Below, one piece after another: positions 1-7,401 of a DNA stretch of 7,630 nt. The stretch lies in NCBI GenBank assembly GCA_007120055.1, contig SKOL01000485.1:1-7630 (forward strand), read 5' to 3'. Under the pieces are notes generated by a model. That model was not told where the DNA came from and did no database searches. It was given only the letters and a program-made list of their open reading frames with translations. A program made the translations under genes and the position numbers. This stretch comes from Anaerobacillus sp. (GTDB taxonomy: Bacteria; Bacillota; Bacilli; Bacillales_H; Anaerobacillaceae). Position 1 is the first letter of the stretch. Every line of letters begins with the position of its first letter.

Positions 1-29
1 AAAAAACGGGACACCGTTATGGCGCCCCG
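1..29 (-). terminator. Rho-independent terminator of the chemoreceptor gene
   Basis: On the minus strand a 9-bp stem (arms 21-29 and 7-15, two G-U pairs) closes a 5-nt loop and is followed by a run of six T (6 down to 1). It lies 5 nt past the stop codon of the chemoreceptor gene, the usual position for an intrinsic terminator. Confidence 0.85.
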
Positions 30-34
30 ATTGA

Positions 35-1756
35 TTAAACTTTAAATTGTTTTGTTATGTTTTGTAATTCTACAGCCATTTTAGCGAGTGATTGCGCCGA
101 AGCTTCGATTTCTTCGACGATCGCTAATTGTTCTTCTGATGAAGCACTTACTTCTTGGGTAGAAGCTACATTCATCTCTGCTAATTCTTTAATCTCTGTG
201 ATCGAATCTGTTAGTTCACTACTATCCGTCATTTCTTTTGTCGCTTTGTAAACATCTTCTGTTTCGTTAGCAACATTTGATACAGATTGGTGGATCGTTG
301 CAAATTTTGAACCAACTGAATGTACCAACTCTTTTCCAGCTGAAACCTCTTTAATCCCATCCTGCATTGAATTGATGACTTCATTAATGTCTTTTTCAAT
401 AACATTAATAGAGTTACCGATTTCTTGTGCCGACAGTGAAGATTGCTCAGCAAGTTTCCGTACTTCATCCGCAACAACAGCAAACCCCTTGCCATGTTCT
501 CCTGCTCTAGCAGCTTCAATTGCTGCATTAAGCGCTAAAAGATTCGTTTGATCGGCAATGTCTGTAATTAAGTTGGCAACTTGTTGGATATTCGACGATC
601 TTTCCCCTAAGTTGTTAACTAATTGATCTAAGTTACTTATCTTTCCTTCAATCACTTCCATTTGACTCGTTGACTTATCGATTTCAGTTGAGCCATCTGA
701 TGCTAAGCTTAACGTCTGATGAACGAGCGCTTTCACATTTTGAACATTCGTAGCAATTTTCAAAATCGTATGATTTACTTCTTTTAACACTTTTGTTCCG
801 TTATTAATCGCTTCGAGTTGTGCTTCAGAACCTTTGACGACATTTTCTGTACTTGAAGAAATTTGTTCGCTTAAATATGTAGATTGTTTCGTACTTGAGT
901 TCATCTCTTCAGCTGAAACAGCTAGGTGTGAGCTCGTCTTACTTAGCTGACCAATCAGTGATCGTAAAGAATGAACCATTTGCTTACTTGCAACAGCTAA
1001 CATGCCAACTTCATCGTTATTTTTCACTTTAGGCTCGATCGTTAAATTCCCTTCAGCGATTTCATTTAATTGATTGGAAATCGAAATAATTGGATTTGTC
1101 ATTCGCCTTGAAAAAATAATAATAAAAACAGCGGTGACGCCAAGGGCGATCAGACTCGTCATGATCGTTGCCATAAATAGTGCTGAAGAATTACTAAACT
1201 CATCGACGTAAGAACCTGCCGCTATAATCACATCCCACTTCGGATAATATGCGGTGTATGTTATTTTCGGCTCGATCACATTTGGCTCGTCCGGTAAAGC
1301 CCAATCATAAAAGAAAAAACCATTTCCAGAGGTAGCTGCTTCTACTAGACCTTTTCCAACCATCACACCGTTAGGATCTTCAACTGCCCACATGTTCTCC
1401 CCTTCTAGAACAGGATGTCCAAGTAAATTGCCCTCTGTATCTAAAAGAAAGACATAACCACTCTCACCGATTTTAATATCTTTCGGTAAAGGCCTTGTCC
1501 CATCTGCGCCCTTTTCTCCTAAAAGAAGCGTGTTCGCATGTTCAATTGCTTCTTCTAGCGTTAATTGATTATTTTCAACACGTTGGTTAATTTCTTCTAA
1601 AATTCGTATCGAAAAATAAACATCATTTTGAAGCGAGTCCTCTGTCAATCTATTTAACTCTCTATCTGCAAGGAAATTATTAACAAAACCTAGCGTTAAC
1701 ATCGGACCTAATACGAGCAAAAAACAAACTAAAATCATTTTATTTCGAATACTCAC
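35..1756 (-). CDS. Methyl-accepting chemotaxis protein with single Cache sensor
   Basis: This is a transmembrane chemoreceptor of 573 residues that would signal through CheW/CheA to the flagellar motor. Visible parts in order: a first membrane helix (about 7-29); an extracellular region (about 30-190) with a Cache/PAS-like core of the sCache_2 type, shown by [11 protein letters not shown] at 97-106, HP at 114-115, DPNG at 127-130 and a [17 protein letters not shown] strand near 171-187; a second membrane helix (about 192-216); a HAMP linker (about 217-272); and a cytoplasmic signalling coiled coil. Its hairpin tip (about 397-440) carries the near-invariant [19 protein letters not shown] stretch and then [18 protein letters not shown]. 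No C-terminal CheR-docking pentapeptide is seen. It starts at GTG because an AGGGGGG site lies 7 nt upstream. No che genes are adjacent, so it is an orphan receptor. The sCache_2 class often binds small organic acids, but the ligand here cannot be read from the sequence. Confidence 0.97.
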   Translation of the reverse strand: MSIRNKMILVCFLLVLGPMLTLGFVNNFLADRELNRLTEDSLQNDVYFSIRILEEINQRVENNQLTLEEAIEHANTLLLGEKGADGTRPLPKDIKIGESGYVFLLDTEGNLLGHPVLEGENMWAVEDPNGVMVGKGLVEAATSGNGFFFYDWALPDEPNVIEPKITYTAYYPKWDVIIAAGSYVDEFSNSSALFMATIMTSLIALGVTAVFIIIFSRRMTNPIISISNQLNEIAEGNLTIEPKVKNNDEVGMLAVASKQMVHSLRSLIGQLSKTSSHLAVSAEEMNSSTKQSTYLSEQISSSTENVVKGSEAQLEAINNGTKVLKEVNHTILKIATNVQNVKALVHQTLSLASDGSTEIDKSTSQMEVIEGKISNLDQLVNNLGERSSNIQQVANLITDIADQTNLLALNAAIEAARAGEHGKGFAVVADEVRKLAEQSSLSAQEIGNSINVIEKDINEVINSMQDGIKEVSAGKELVHSVGSKFATIHQSVSNVANETEDVYKATKEMTDSSELTDSITEIKELAEMNVASTQEVSASSEEQLAIVEEIEASAQSLAKMAVELQNITKQFKV

Positions 1757-1770
1757 TGCATTGCCCCCCT
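1757..1770 (-). promoter_or_regulatory. Ribosome binding site fixing the GTG start of the chemoreceptor
   Basis: The minus strand has AGGGGGG (1770-1764) followed by a 7-nt spacer and GTG (1756-1754). An ATG inside the spacer reads ATG-CAG-TGA, out of frame and stopped at once, so the GTG is the believable start. Confidence 0.75.
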
Positions 1771-2037
1771 TTTATTAGTAGTTTAAAAACGCTTCGAATT
1801 TTTAAAAATTTCATCATTTAATATTATTGCCATTAAGAATTTATATGTAGTTGCGTTTAACCGCTTACACAACACACTGTTTAATATTGCTCCATTAATG
1901 TAAGTATGAAATTCACTTAACTGAGAACTTTATTAAAATTTAAAAATGTACATAGTATATTCCAATAATACCAAGATACACCTATGTAAATAGTAACAAA
2001 TAAATTGAAAAATTCACACTCTTTTTTCTTCTAAACT
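1771..2037. other. AT-rich upstream region of the chemoreceptor, no gene seen
   Basis: This stretch has many stops in all frames and no Shine-Dalgarno site with a usable frame behind it. It presumably holds the chemoreceptor promoter and 5' leader. Apart from the sigma-D-like candidate at 1857-1883 I see nothing definite in it. Confidence 0.6.
1857..1883 (-). promoter_or_regulatory. Possible sigma-D (motility) promoter
   Basis: The minus strand shows TAAA (1883-1880), exactly 15 nt, then GCGGTTAA (1864-1857). The Bacillus SigD consensus is TAAA, 15 nt, GCCGATAT; the -35 and spacing match fully and the -10 matches 5 of 8. Start would lie about 95 nt upstream of the chemoreceptor GTG. Chemoreceptors are classic SigD targets, but in AT-rich DNA a match of this quality can be chance. 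Confidence 0.3.
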
Positions 2038-2050
2038 GGTGCCAGGCACT
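2038..2050. repeat. Short palindrome of the GGTGYCAGRCACC type
   Basis: GTGCC-A-GGCAC is a perfect 5-bp inverted repeat around one central base, extendable by a G-T pair. It matches in form the palindrome at 2750-2764 on the other side of the DUF2283-like gene. From memory such GGTGCCTGGCACC/GGTGTCTGACACC palindromes are scattered between genes in Bacillus-type genomes; function unknown. Confidence 0.5.
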
Positions 2051-2071
2051 TAACTTATTAACTTATTCAAC

Positions 2072-2115
2072 AAAAAACCTCCAATTGCAAACATGATGTT
2101 TGAATTGGAGGTTTT
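2072..2115 (-). terminator. Long hairpin terminator downstream of the DUF2283-like gene
   Basis: The arms 2074-2086 and 2103-2115 pair over 13 bp, and the inner arms 2088-2094 and 2096-2102 add 7 bp after a single bulged base. On the minus strand the helix ends in a run of six T (2077-2072), so it would stop transcription from the DUF2283-like gene, whose stop codon is about 90 nt upstream. The plus-strand copy ends in four T and could act weakly in that direction. Confidence 0.8.
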
Positions 2116-2120
2116 AACAT

Positions 2121-2206
2121 TAAAGGTTTTTAAGTTTCAAGAGGAGATAAACCGTCAAATGGCTCTCCAACGCTTTTCAGAGCTTACCAAGGCGCTTACG
2201 CTTTTC
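2121..2206 (-). repeat. Probable dispersed intergenic repeat just behind a stop codon
   Basis: Directly after the TAA of the DUF2283-like gene the minus strand reads GAAAAGCGTAAGCGCC, followed by GCTCT...AGAGC (a 5-bp stem with a 12-nt loop) and a tail ending in a T-poor AAAACC block. The GAAAAGCGnAAGCGCC opening immediately after a stop is a pattern I recall from many Bacillaceae intergenic regions. No second copy lies in this window, so the repeat status is from memory and not demonstrated here. Confidence 0.4.
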
Positions 2207-2680
2207 TTATTTACCGAAACGTTCTTTTAGTTTTTTAAATATCCCCTTTGACTTCCCACCTTCGTCTCTTTCGCACCCGAGAAACGTATAGTTAGGGTCG
2301 TTACTGTATACTTCAATTCCGATAAAATCTTCACACTCATCATCTGCAAAAAGAAATTTCACTTCAATAATCCGCTCATAAGAGATCGACTGCTTCACCG
2401 GCTTGTCCTCTAATCGAAAGGAAAAATAATGATGACCATAATCATCCGTTTTTTTCACAAAACGCTTTTGCTCATCTGATAATGTTGCGATCTTTTTCGC
2501 TGAATCACCACCAAGCTCTACCCCAACGACCGGTACTTCCTTACCTAAATCCAAAATAATCTCTTCGTTTTCCGGCAATTGTTCCGTATAATAATCAAAT
2601 TTCTCCGGCTCAGTTAAATAAATATAGCCAATTTCATCTTCAGCATCATATGTAATCTGTTCAAAATTTATGTCAGCCAT
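2207..2680 (-). CDS. DUF2283-like protein with apparent internal duplication
   Basis: This is a small acidic cytoplasmic protein of 157 residues with no signal peptide or membrane segment. Residues 9-60 follow the DUF2283 pattern: ITYDAEDEIGYIYL at the start, an acidic strand IILDLG at 41-46, then VVGVELGGD at 51-59. A second, degenerate copy seems to span about 82-130: YFSF at 85-88, then FIGIEVYSNDP at 119-129, with nearly the same distance between strand and GxE turn (34 versus 36 residues). The C-terminal tail (about 142-157) is basic. The ATG at 2680 is chosen because AAAGGTG lies 9 nt upstream; the frame stays open another 39 codons to 2797 but only through repeat-like DNA. DUF2283 proteins are mostly short and of unknown function. 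It is a single-gene unit between terminators, so neighbours give no clue to its role. Confidence 0.8.
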   Translation of the reverse strand: MADINFEQITYDAEDEIGYIYLTEPEKFDYYTEQLPENEEIILDLGKEVPVVGVELGGDSAKKIATLSDEQKRFVKKTDDYGHHYFSFRLEDKPVKQSISYERIIEVKFLFADDECEDFIGIEVYSNDPNYTFLGCERDEGGKSKGIFKKLKERFGK

Positions 2681-2696
2681 GTTAAAACACACCTTT
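2681..2696 (-). promoter_or_regulatory. Ribosome binding site deciding the start of the DUF2283-like gene
   Basis: The minus strand has AAAGGTG (2696-2690) and a 9-nt spacer before ATG (2680-2678). The longer upstream frame has no comparable site, which argues for the 157-residue product. Confidence 0.65.
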
Positions 2697-2709
2697 CCAG
2701 CAATAATAA

Positions 2710-2746
2710 TGTCCACCTGAGACGGACATTTAAGCGATTTGTCCAC
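2710..2746 (-). promoter_or_regulatory. Leader with two mutually exclusive short hairpins
   Basis: On the transcribed strand GTGGACA occurs twice (2746-2740 and 2716-2710), with TGTCC (2728-2724) between them. The middle TGTCC can pair with either GGACA, giving two alternative 5-bp stems with loops of 11 and 9 nt. The second copy ends 14 nt before the ribosome binding site. This may be a weak RNA switch, an operator with paired half-sites, or part of a dispersed repeat; no ligand or regulator is recognisable. Confidence 0.3.
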
Positions 2747-2749
2747 GAG

Positions 2750-2780
2750 CGGTGTCAGACACCGATAAGGGTAGACACCC
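2750..2780. repeat. Palindrome CGGTGTC-A-GACACCG with adjoining GGGT/ACCC palindrome
   Basis: Positions 2750-2764 form a perfect 7-bp inverted repeat around a central A. Next to it, 2769-2780 is GGGT-AGAC-ACCC, which reuses the GGTGTCT core on the minus strand. The form matches the 2038-2050 palindrome. The pair lies about 70-100 nt upstream of the DUF2283-like start and probably belongs to a Bacillus-type dispersed repeat; it could also serve as a protein binding site. Confidence 0.5.
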
Positions 2781-2810
2781 ATTAAATTTTGGCACAAACT
2801 ATCGAAAAGT

Positions 2811-2848
2811 GCAAAGAAAGAGACTAGGATTAATTCTAAACCCTAGCC
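2811..2848 (-). terminator. Probable terminator of the helicase-nuclease gene
   Basis: On the minus strand GGCTAGG (2848-2842) pairs with CCTAGTC (2828-2822) through one G-U pair, with a 13-nt AT-rich loop. A T-rich but interrupted tail (TCTCTTTCTTTG) follows. It sits about 85 nt past the helicase stop codon. The tail is poorer than in a textbook terminator, hence moderate confidence. Confidence 0.55.
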
Positions 2849-2932
2849 TTTCTCGAACGGCCGCGACGTAAGCCACCATCTATAATTTCTCCATTTTGAA
2901 CTTCACTGTACTATTTCCTACTCCGAGCTTTA

Positions 2933-5900
2933 TCAATCCTTTCCTTCAACTAAGCTACTCTCTTCTTTACCTACTTCACTTTCAATCGCAAAGCTCGGTT
3001 CAATACCTAACTCTTCTAGGCGTTTCCATAAACTTTCCATCGCTTGTTTCTTATCAAAGTAAAAGTCGCGTCCTCGAACTCGCCAAAACTTCCAGCCAGC
3101 ACGCTCCAACGATTCTTGTCTTCGCATATCTTCTTCAAACTTTTCTGGGCCGTGCCACTTTTCACCGTCACACTCTACTGCTAAGCGATCACGTAAGCCT
3201 TCAATGACGAAATCTATTCGATAATGTCCGACGACCACTTGTGGTGTTACTTTGTATCCTCTTGCTAAAATCATTTTTAGTACGTCAACCTCAAATGGAG
3301 AATCGCACATTTCTTCTAAATTCTCTAACGTTTCAATGACCCTTGACGGATTTTTACAATAGCTCAGCAACCTATAACGTAAATCATCCGACTTTAATTG
3401 TTCTAAATCTACTGAATGATATAAACGCATTTGGTTTTTCGCTCTACTCGCTGCGACATTAAAACGTTGTTTGTCACTTGTTTTCGTAAGTGACATAAAG
3501 CGACGATTTGGTGCGACAACTAACGAAAGAAAAATAATGTCACGGTCATCCCCTTGCAAAGTGTAAGAATTTCCGCAAATGATCTTTCGCTTCACAAACT
3601 CTTTGTCGCCTATTCCTTCACGGATCCTCGTCTCAAGCAACTTTGCTTGCTTTTGTCCTTGCATCGCAATAACCCCAAACGTCTGATCTTCAAACGTTGG
3701 ATCATTAATCATTGTTTGCATATCAGAAACGATCGCATCTACTTCTGGAACATTAATGTCTTTTTCCCTTTCATCATTGTAGCCATCTTCAACTTTAACA
3801 GCCCAAACTGGTGGATCAATTTTCTCCTCCTCTAAAGGAAGGCGCAACGGAATCATTTGCCCATCATAACTTAGATCATTCGAAAACTGGATGATCTCTG
3901 GAACACAGCGAAAATGCTCACGTAACATTAACTTCCCTTCTTTCGGAAACGTTTGTTCAGCTATCTCATATAACGAAATGTTTCCATCAAATAAGCCCCC
4001 ATTAGGTATGTCGTCTAAATACCTTCTTACGAGTTCATGGACGTCTTCAAGTTTTGTTCCAATCGCCTGCGGACTTATTTGCTCATCATCACCAACGACG
4101 ATTACCTTTTTCGCTCGCATTAATACATTAATTGAAAAAATATCACATTGACTACTTTCATCAAAAATGACAACATCAAATTTCTCATTTAACACCGGAA
4201 AGTTTTCGAGTACTTGGTTCACCGGCATCACCCACACAGGGATCGCAGTTTGAGCCGTTTTCATTTGCTCTCGAGCGCCTTGTAAATTGACGTGAGCGTA
4301 CTTACCACTCCCTTTTCCGAAGCGCTTTATATAACTTTTCCATGCCGAAAGAGCGCGTTTTTCTTGTTCCGTAATTCGCTCGACTTGATTTTTCCAGGTC
4401 GCCTTACTAACGATATTACCAATGAGTCGTTTTTGTACTTTATGTTCTTCTTCAATTTGTTCCTTTATTTTACTAATGCTGACATCCTTCGTTTCATCTA
4501 ACCACGTTTGTAATTTTCTTAAATCAAACGCCTCTTTGTAATCGTCAGGAAAAGGAGCATCGCCCCCCACTGATAATTCCAGCCACTTCGAGGTTAACGG
4601 CAGAATATTTGCGACCTTCTCTACTAACTTATAAAAATCGATTACACGTTCCTTTAATAACGTTCGTTCCTCTAAATAAGTAAGTAGCTGCCCCCATTTC
4701 ACTTTATTCTTAGTGTAAAATGCTTCGTAAAATGATTGCCAAATCGGTTCTTGTTCTTGACCAGACCAACCTTTAAGTTGCTCGAGTTCTTGTTCGTATT
4801 TTTCAAACCATTTAAGGTAGTGGTGATACTTATTAACGATCTCTAGCTCTACAGTTAATTGCTGAAGCTGTTCCACCTTATAGAAATCGATTTGGTCAAA
4901 ATGATTCGATGTGACTAATTTCTTAAATTGTTCGATGACATCCACCGTATTCATAACGACGGTGAGTTCGTTTAATTGGTCTTCAACTAAATTAATAAAA
5001 CGAGAGTCACTTTCTGAAACAGGCTCTAAACCGGCATCTATCATATGCCCGTTAAAGATCCGTGCAGCCTTTTCTTTCTTTAATAAAAATCGAACATGTG
5101 ACTCTAAAATCTCTAGCTCATTTAGCCCTTGTATCGGACGACCGTTTACTACTGGCGCTTCAAATAAATATTTTGTCTGTTTTCCTTTAAATAAAAAGAA
5201 CCAAAAGTTAGGCTTTTTCCCTGTTTGTAATTGACCTTTAGCAACCTTAATATCGTCTGTTATTTCATCTATTGATTTATTAGGCAGTTCAATTTTATGA
5301 GTAATGAGCTGATGGTGAAGTTCACGTAATTGCTCTACATCATTTTTTAGATCTAATATTAACGTTCGCCAACGCTCTTCTCTTGCTCCGCCTGCCTTAG
5401 AGTCTTCGATGATCAATTTTAATTTTTCGTTTGATAAAACCGCAACATGCTTCGCCAATGCTTTCGCTTCTTTTAATAATTTTTCAATAAAATTGTGATC
5501 TACTTGTAACTGATATTTTTCTATAATCAATAGAGCCTTTTCTTTACTCTTTTCTAATTTCTCACCTTCATTAATCAAGTCTTCAAATGATGATTGATTT
5601 CTGACGTGATTATTTACGCTAGGCAATGCTAGATTACGGAGTACCAAGTCATCCCTTTTTAATTGAGATTTCAATTGCCAAAGCTCTTGAAACTGCTGCT
5701 TACTTATTGGAAATTCTTCTTCTATCGAAATTTCATCTTGCAACCAGCGATAGTTCGTCGCTGTTTCTGACAGTCGCTTTGCAACATCATATTTAAACAT
5801 CACCTCGCCTTTAAAGTGCCGCTCTTGCCCTTCTTTTTTGGCGTACTCCAATAGGAGATTTTTTAAACGCGCTTCATTTCGTTTACTTTCGTCTAAAGCG

Positions 5901-7315
5901 ACTTTTTCTCTTGTTATTTCTTGTGCTAACTGCTCTGGATTAAGCTCTCCTAACTTCTCACCAATCACGCGTATCGATTTCTCAATTTCTTGCAAAGATT
6001 CGCGCCCTCCACCTAACACAGGGACGCATAAATCACGAATTTCTTCTGGAATTTTACTTTTTAACACTTTGAGTGGACTTTCTTTCTGACTCGTAATCAA
6101 TACTTTCTTACCTTGAGCAAGAAAATGTGAAACTAAATTGGCAATCGTATGCGTTTTCCCTGTACCAGGCGGACCTTGTACAGAAACGCCATAATGTCGT
6201 TCGATCCGATTAACAATCTCTTTTTGCTGTTCATTGGCATCAAGCGGAAAGTATAGCTCATTACTCGTAAACGCTAACTCTTCATCGTTTCTCTCGGACT
6301 CTTCACCTGATTGTTCCGTCGCTTCTCCGATAATTCCCGTAATCGTTTCTGATAAATCAAGTTGTCCTGCCGTTATCCCTGAAATAATCGCTTCCAAATC
6401 GTCCCGTAATACGCGTACACTTTTTCTGCGTAAAGAGAATAGTGACTGATCATAAATGACCGGGTCTTCACAAGCAGTAAGCGAAACATCTTTGTCTGCT
6501 ATGTATTCCCCTTTTGCATCAACCAATTGAACAAATTGATTAAAAAAATCGTCTTGATCATCTAAAATATCTTGGCCTTCCATCTCCAAAGTTAACTGCT
6601 TCACTTTCCCTGTGTTCGGAAGCCTCACTCCCGAAAACATTTCTCGTTCCACCGCAAGCTCACTACCGACTCGTCTCGCTGTGATGACCCCTTTATCTGC
6701 ATCTAAATCAAGCTCAAGCTTTATCGTTAACAGAGGCGCACGGATCGTACCTATTTTTTCATCACGATGCTCCCAACAAAAGATCCCTTTCCCATAAATA
6801 AACTCAAGCGCTTCTCCTTCCCTTTCCATTTGCTGAATAAGGTTGAAAAATTCACCGTATAACCGTTGTGCTCGCTTTTTACTTTTTAGACGATCGGCCC
6901 ATTCATTCCAACCACGTTCCCATAGTTGATAAGCGTTCACTCTTTCGGGATCATCCGTAAAGAGCTCCTGTTTTTCATCAGCAGACGTACCCTCTTCATC
7001 TGTTAAGATCCGGCTAGGCATGATTAAACGAGTTTCTTCATTTGAGTAATCAACGGTTAACCAATCTTTAATAAACGAAGGGGGTTCAGGAAAAATTTCA
7101 TCCTCAGAAGAAATATCTACTTTGTGGATCTCCAATAGCGTATCCTCATCTTCACAATCCTCAAACAAAAAACAATCGTCTAGCTTCTCTAGCTCACTTA
7201 TCGACCAATTTTTTTCAAATTGTTTATAATCGCGGGTGACCTTCCCGACTAAATTATTTAGAGCAAGTAAGTATTCAAAAAAACTTTTTGCTTTATGAAT
7301 AGCAGCTTCTTGCAC
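2933..7315 (-). CDS. Large SF1 (UPF1/DNA2-like) helicase fused to a Vsr/MTES-type nuclease
   Basis: This is a cytoplasmic protein of about 1460 residues (numbers below count from the longest frame at 7324; subtract 3). Residues 1-350 form an N-terminal region I do not recognise. Helicase motifs follow: a Q-like LDANEQQKEI (361-370), Walker A GPPGTGKT (384-391), motif II VVIFDESSQCD (1051-1061), motif III VVGDDEQ (1076-1082), motif IV LREHFRC (1134-1140), motif V GNSYTLQGDDRD (1251-1262) and motif VI NVAASRAK (1289-1296). All catalytic residues are present. Some 660 residues separate Walker A from motif II, much of it charged and coiled-coil-like, with one hydrophobic patch FWFFLF (707-712). 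The C-terminal domain (about 1341-1440) fits the REase_MTES_1575 / Vsr-like PD-(D/E)xK fold: FE (1344-1345), RID (1369-1371), ECDGEKWH (1384-1391), RRQ (1401-1403) and GWKFWRVRG (1410-1418). It should use ATP to move on DNA or RNA and probably cuts it. Related fusions occur in anti-phage loci; here it stands alone, so that role is inferred. Confidence 0.93.
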   Translation of the reverse strand: MQEAAIHKAKSFFEYLLALNNLVGKVTRDYKQFEKNWSISELEKLDDCFLFEDCEDEDTLLEIHKVDISSEDEIFPEPPSFIKDWLTVDYSNEETRLIMPSRILTDEEGTSADEKQELFTDDPERVNAYQLWERGWNEWADRLKSKKRAQRLYGEFFNLIQQMEREGEALEFIYGKGIFCWEHRDEKIGTIRAPLLTIKLELDLDADKGVITARRVGSELAVEREMFSGVRLPNTGKVKQLTLEMEGQDILDDQDDFFNQFVQLVDAKGEYIADKDVSLTACEDPVIYDQSLFSLRRKSVRVLRDDLEAIISGITAGQLDLSETITGIIGEATEQSGEESERNDEELAFTSNELYFPLDANEQQKEIVNRIERHYGVSVQGPPGTGKTHTIANLVSHFLAQGKKVLITSQKESPLKVLKSKIPEEIRDLCVPVLGGGRESLQEIEKSIRVIGEKLGELNPEQLAQEITREKVALDESKRNEARLKNLLLEYAKKEGQERHFKGEVMFKYDVAKRLSETATNYRWLQDEISIEEEFPISKQQFQELWQLKSQLKRDDLVLRNLALPSVNNHVRNQSSFEDLINEGEKLEKSKEKALLIIEKYQLQVDHNFIEKLLKEAKALAKHVAVLSNEKLKLIIEDSKAGGAREERWRTLILDLKNDVEQLRELHHQLITHKIELPNKSIDEITDDIKVAKGQLQTGKKPNFWFFLFKGKQTKYLFEAPVVNGRPIQGLNELEILESHVRFLLKKEKAARIFNGHMIDAGLEPVSESDSRFINLVEDQLNELTVVMNTVDVIEQFKKLVTSNHFDQIDFYKVEQLQQLTVELEIVNKYHHYLKWFEKYEQELEQLKGWSGQEQEPIWQSFYEAFYTKNKVKWGQLLTYLEERTLLKERVIDFYKLVEKVANILPLTSKWLELSVGGDAPFPDDYKEAFDLRKLQTWLDETKDVSISKIKEQIEEEHKVQKRLIGNIVSKATWKNQVERITEQEKRALSAWKSYIKRFGKGSGKYAHVNLQGAREQMKTAQTAIPVWVMPVNQVLENFPVLNEKFDVVIFDESSQCDIFSINVLMRAKKVIVVGDDEQISPQAIGTKLEDVHELVRRYLDDIPNGGLFDGNISLYEIAEQTFPKEGKLMLREHFRCVPEIIQFSNDLSYDGQMIPLRLPLEEEKIDPPVWAVKVEDGYNDEREKDINVPEVDAIVSDMQTMINDPTFEDQTFGVIAMQGQKQAKLLETRIREGIGDKEFVKRKIICGNSYTLQGDDRDIIFLSLVVAPNRRFMSLTKTSDKQRFNVAASRAKNQMRLYHSVDLEQLKSDDLRYRLLSYCKNPSRVIETLENLEEMCDSPFEVDVLKMILARGYKVTPQVVVGHYRIDFVIEGLRDRLAVECDGEKWHGPEKFEEDMRRQESLERAGWKFWRVRGRDFYFDKKQAMESLWKRLEELGIEPSFAIESEVGKEESSLVEGKD

Positions 7316-7330
7316 ACACATCACCTCTTT
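7313..7330 (-). promoter_or_regulatory. Shine-Dalgarno site that decides the helicase start
   Basis: The minus strand has AAAGAGGTGA (7330-7321), close to the full anti-SD complement. Three in-frame starts are possible: GTG at 7324, which lies inside the site itself; ATG at 7321, only 2 nt after AGAGG; and GTG at 7315, 8 nt after AGAGG. Spacing favours 7315, while codon preference favours the ATG. The choice changes the protein by at most three residues. Confidence 0.6.
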
Positions 7331-7355
7331 TTATACATTATCTACAAGTCCGGTC

Positions 7356-7361
7356 ATTATA
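7356..7361 (-). promoter_or_regulatory. Candidate -10 box of the helicase gene
   Basis: A perfect TATAAT lies on the minus strand 32 nt upstream of the longest frame, in the short gap between the preceding terminator and the gene. No good -35 is found at 16-18 nt spacing, so this is a weak call supported mainly by position. Confidence 0.3.
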
Positions 7362-7401
7362 AAACTTCAAGTAGAGCACTTGCATCTCAAAAAAGCACAA
7401 C

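Noticed and set aside
229..528. A second minus-strand frame of about 100 codons inside the chemoreceptor gene.
   Set aside because: It overlaps the highly conserved signalling tip in another frame; the true frame is unambiguous.
2159..2230. A 23-codon plus-strand ORF preceded by GAGGAG.
   Set aside because: The spacing is 12 nt, it overlaps the 3' end of the DUF2283-like gene, and it runs through a likely intergenic repeat; coding is not supported.
2681..2797. A 39-codon N-terminal extension of the DUF2283-like protein.
   Set aside because: It translates palindromic repeat DNA, has no ribosome binding site of quality, and the DUF2283 pattern begins just after the ATG at 2680.
2788..2868. 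A 26-codon minus-strand ORF behind the helicase gene, with a GGAG about 10 nt ahead of its ATG.
   Set aside because: It runs through the terminator hairpin at 2822-2848 and has no recognisable product; chance ORF.
2853..2877. A GC-rich patch (including CGGCCG) between the helicase stop and the DUF2283-like gene, considered as an RNA gene or attachment site.
   Set aside because: It is too short, with no tRNA-like or extended structure and no direct repeat partner in the window.
2896..3207. An open plus-strand frame of about 100 codons over the helicase 3' end, and similar antisense frames elsewhere in the helicase and chemoreceptor genes.
   Set aside because: They are opposite well-supported coding sequence, lack ribosome binding sites and encode low-complexity Ser/Phe/Leu-rich strings typical of antisense shadows.
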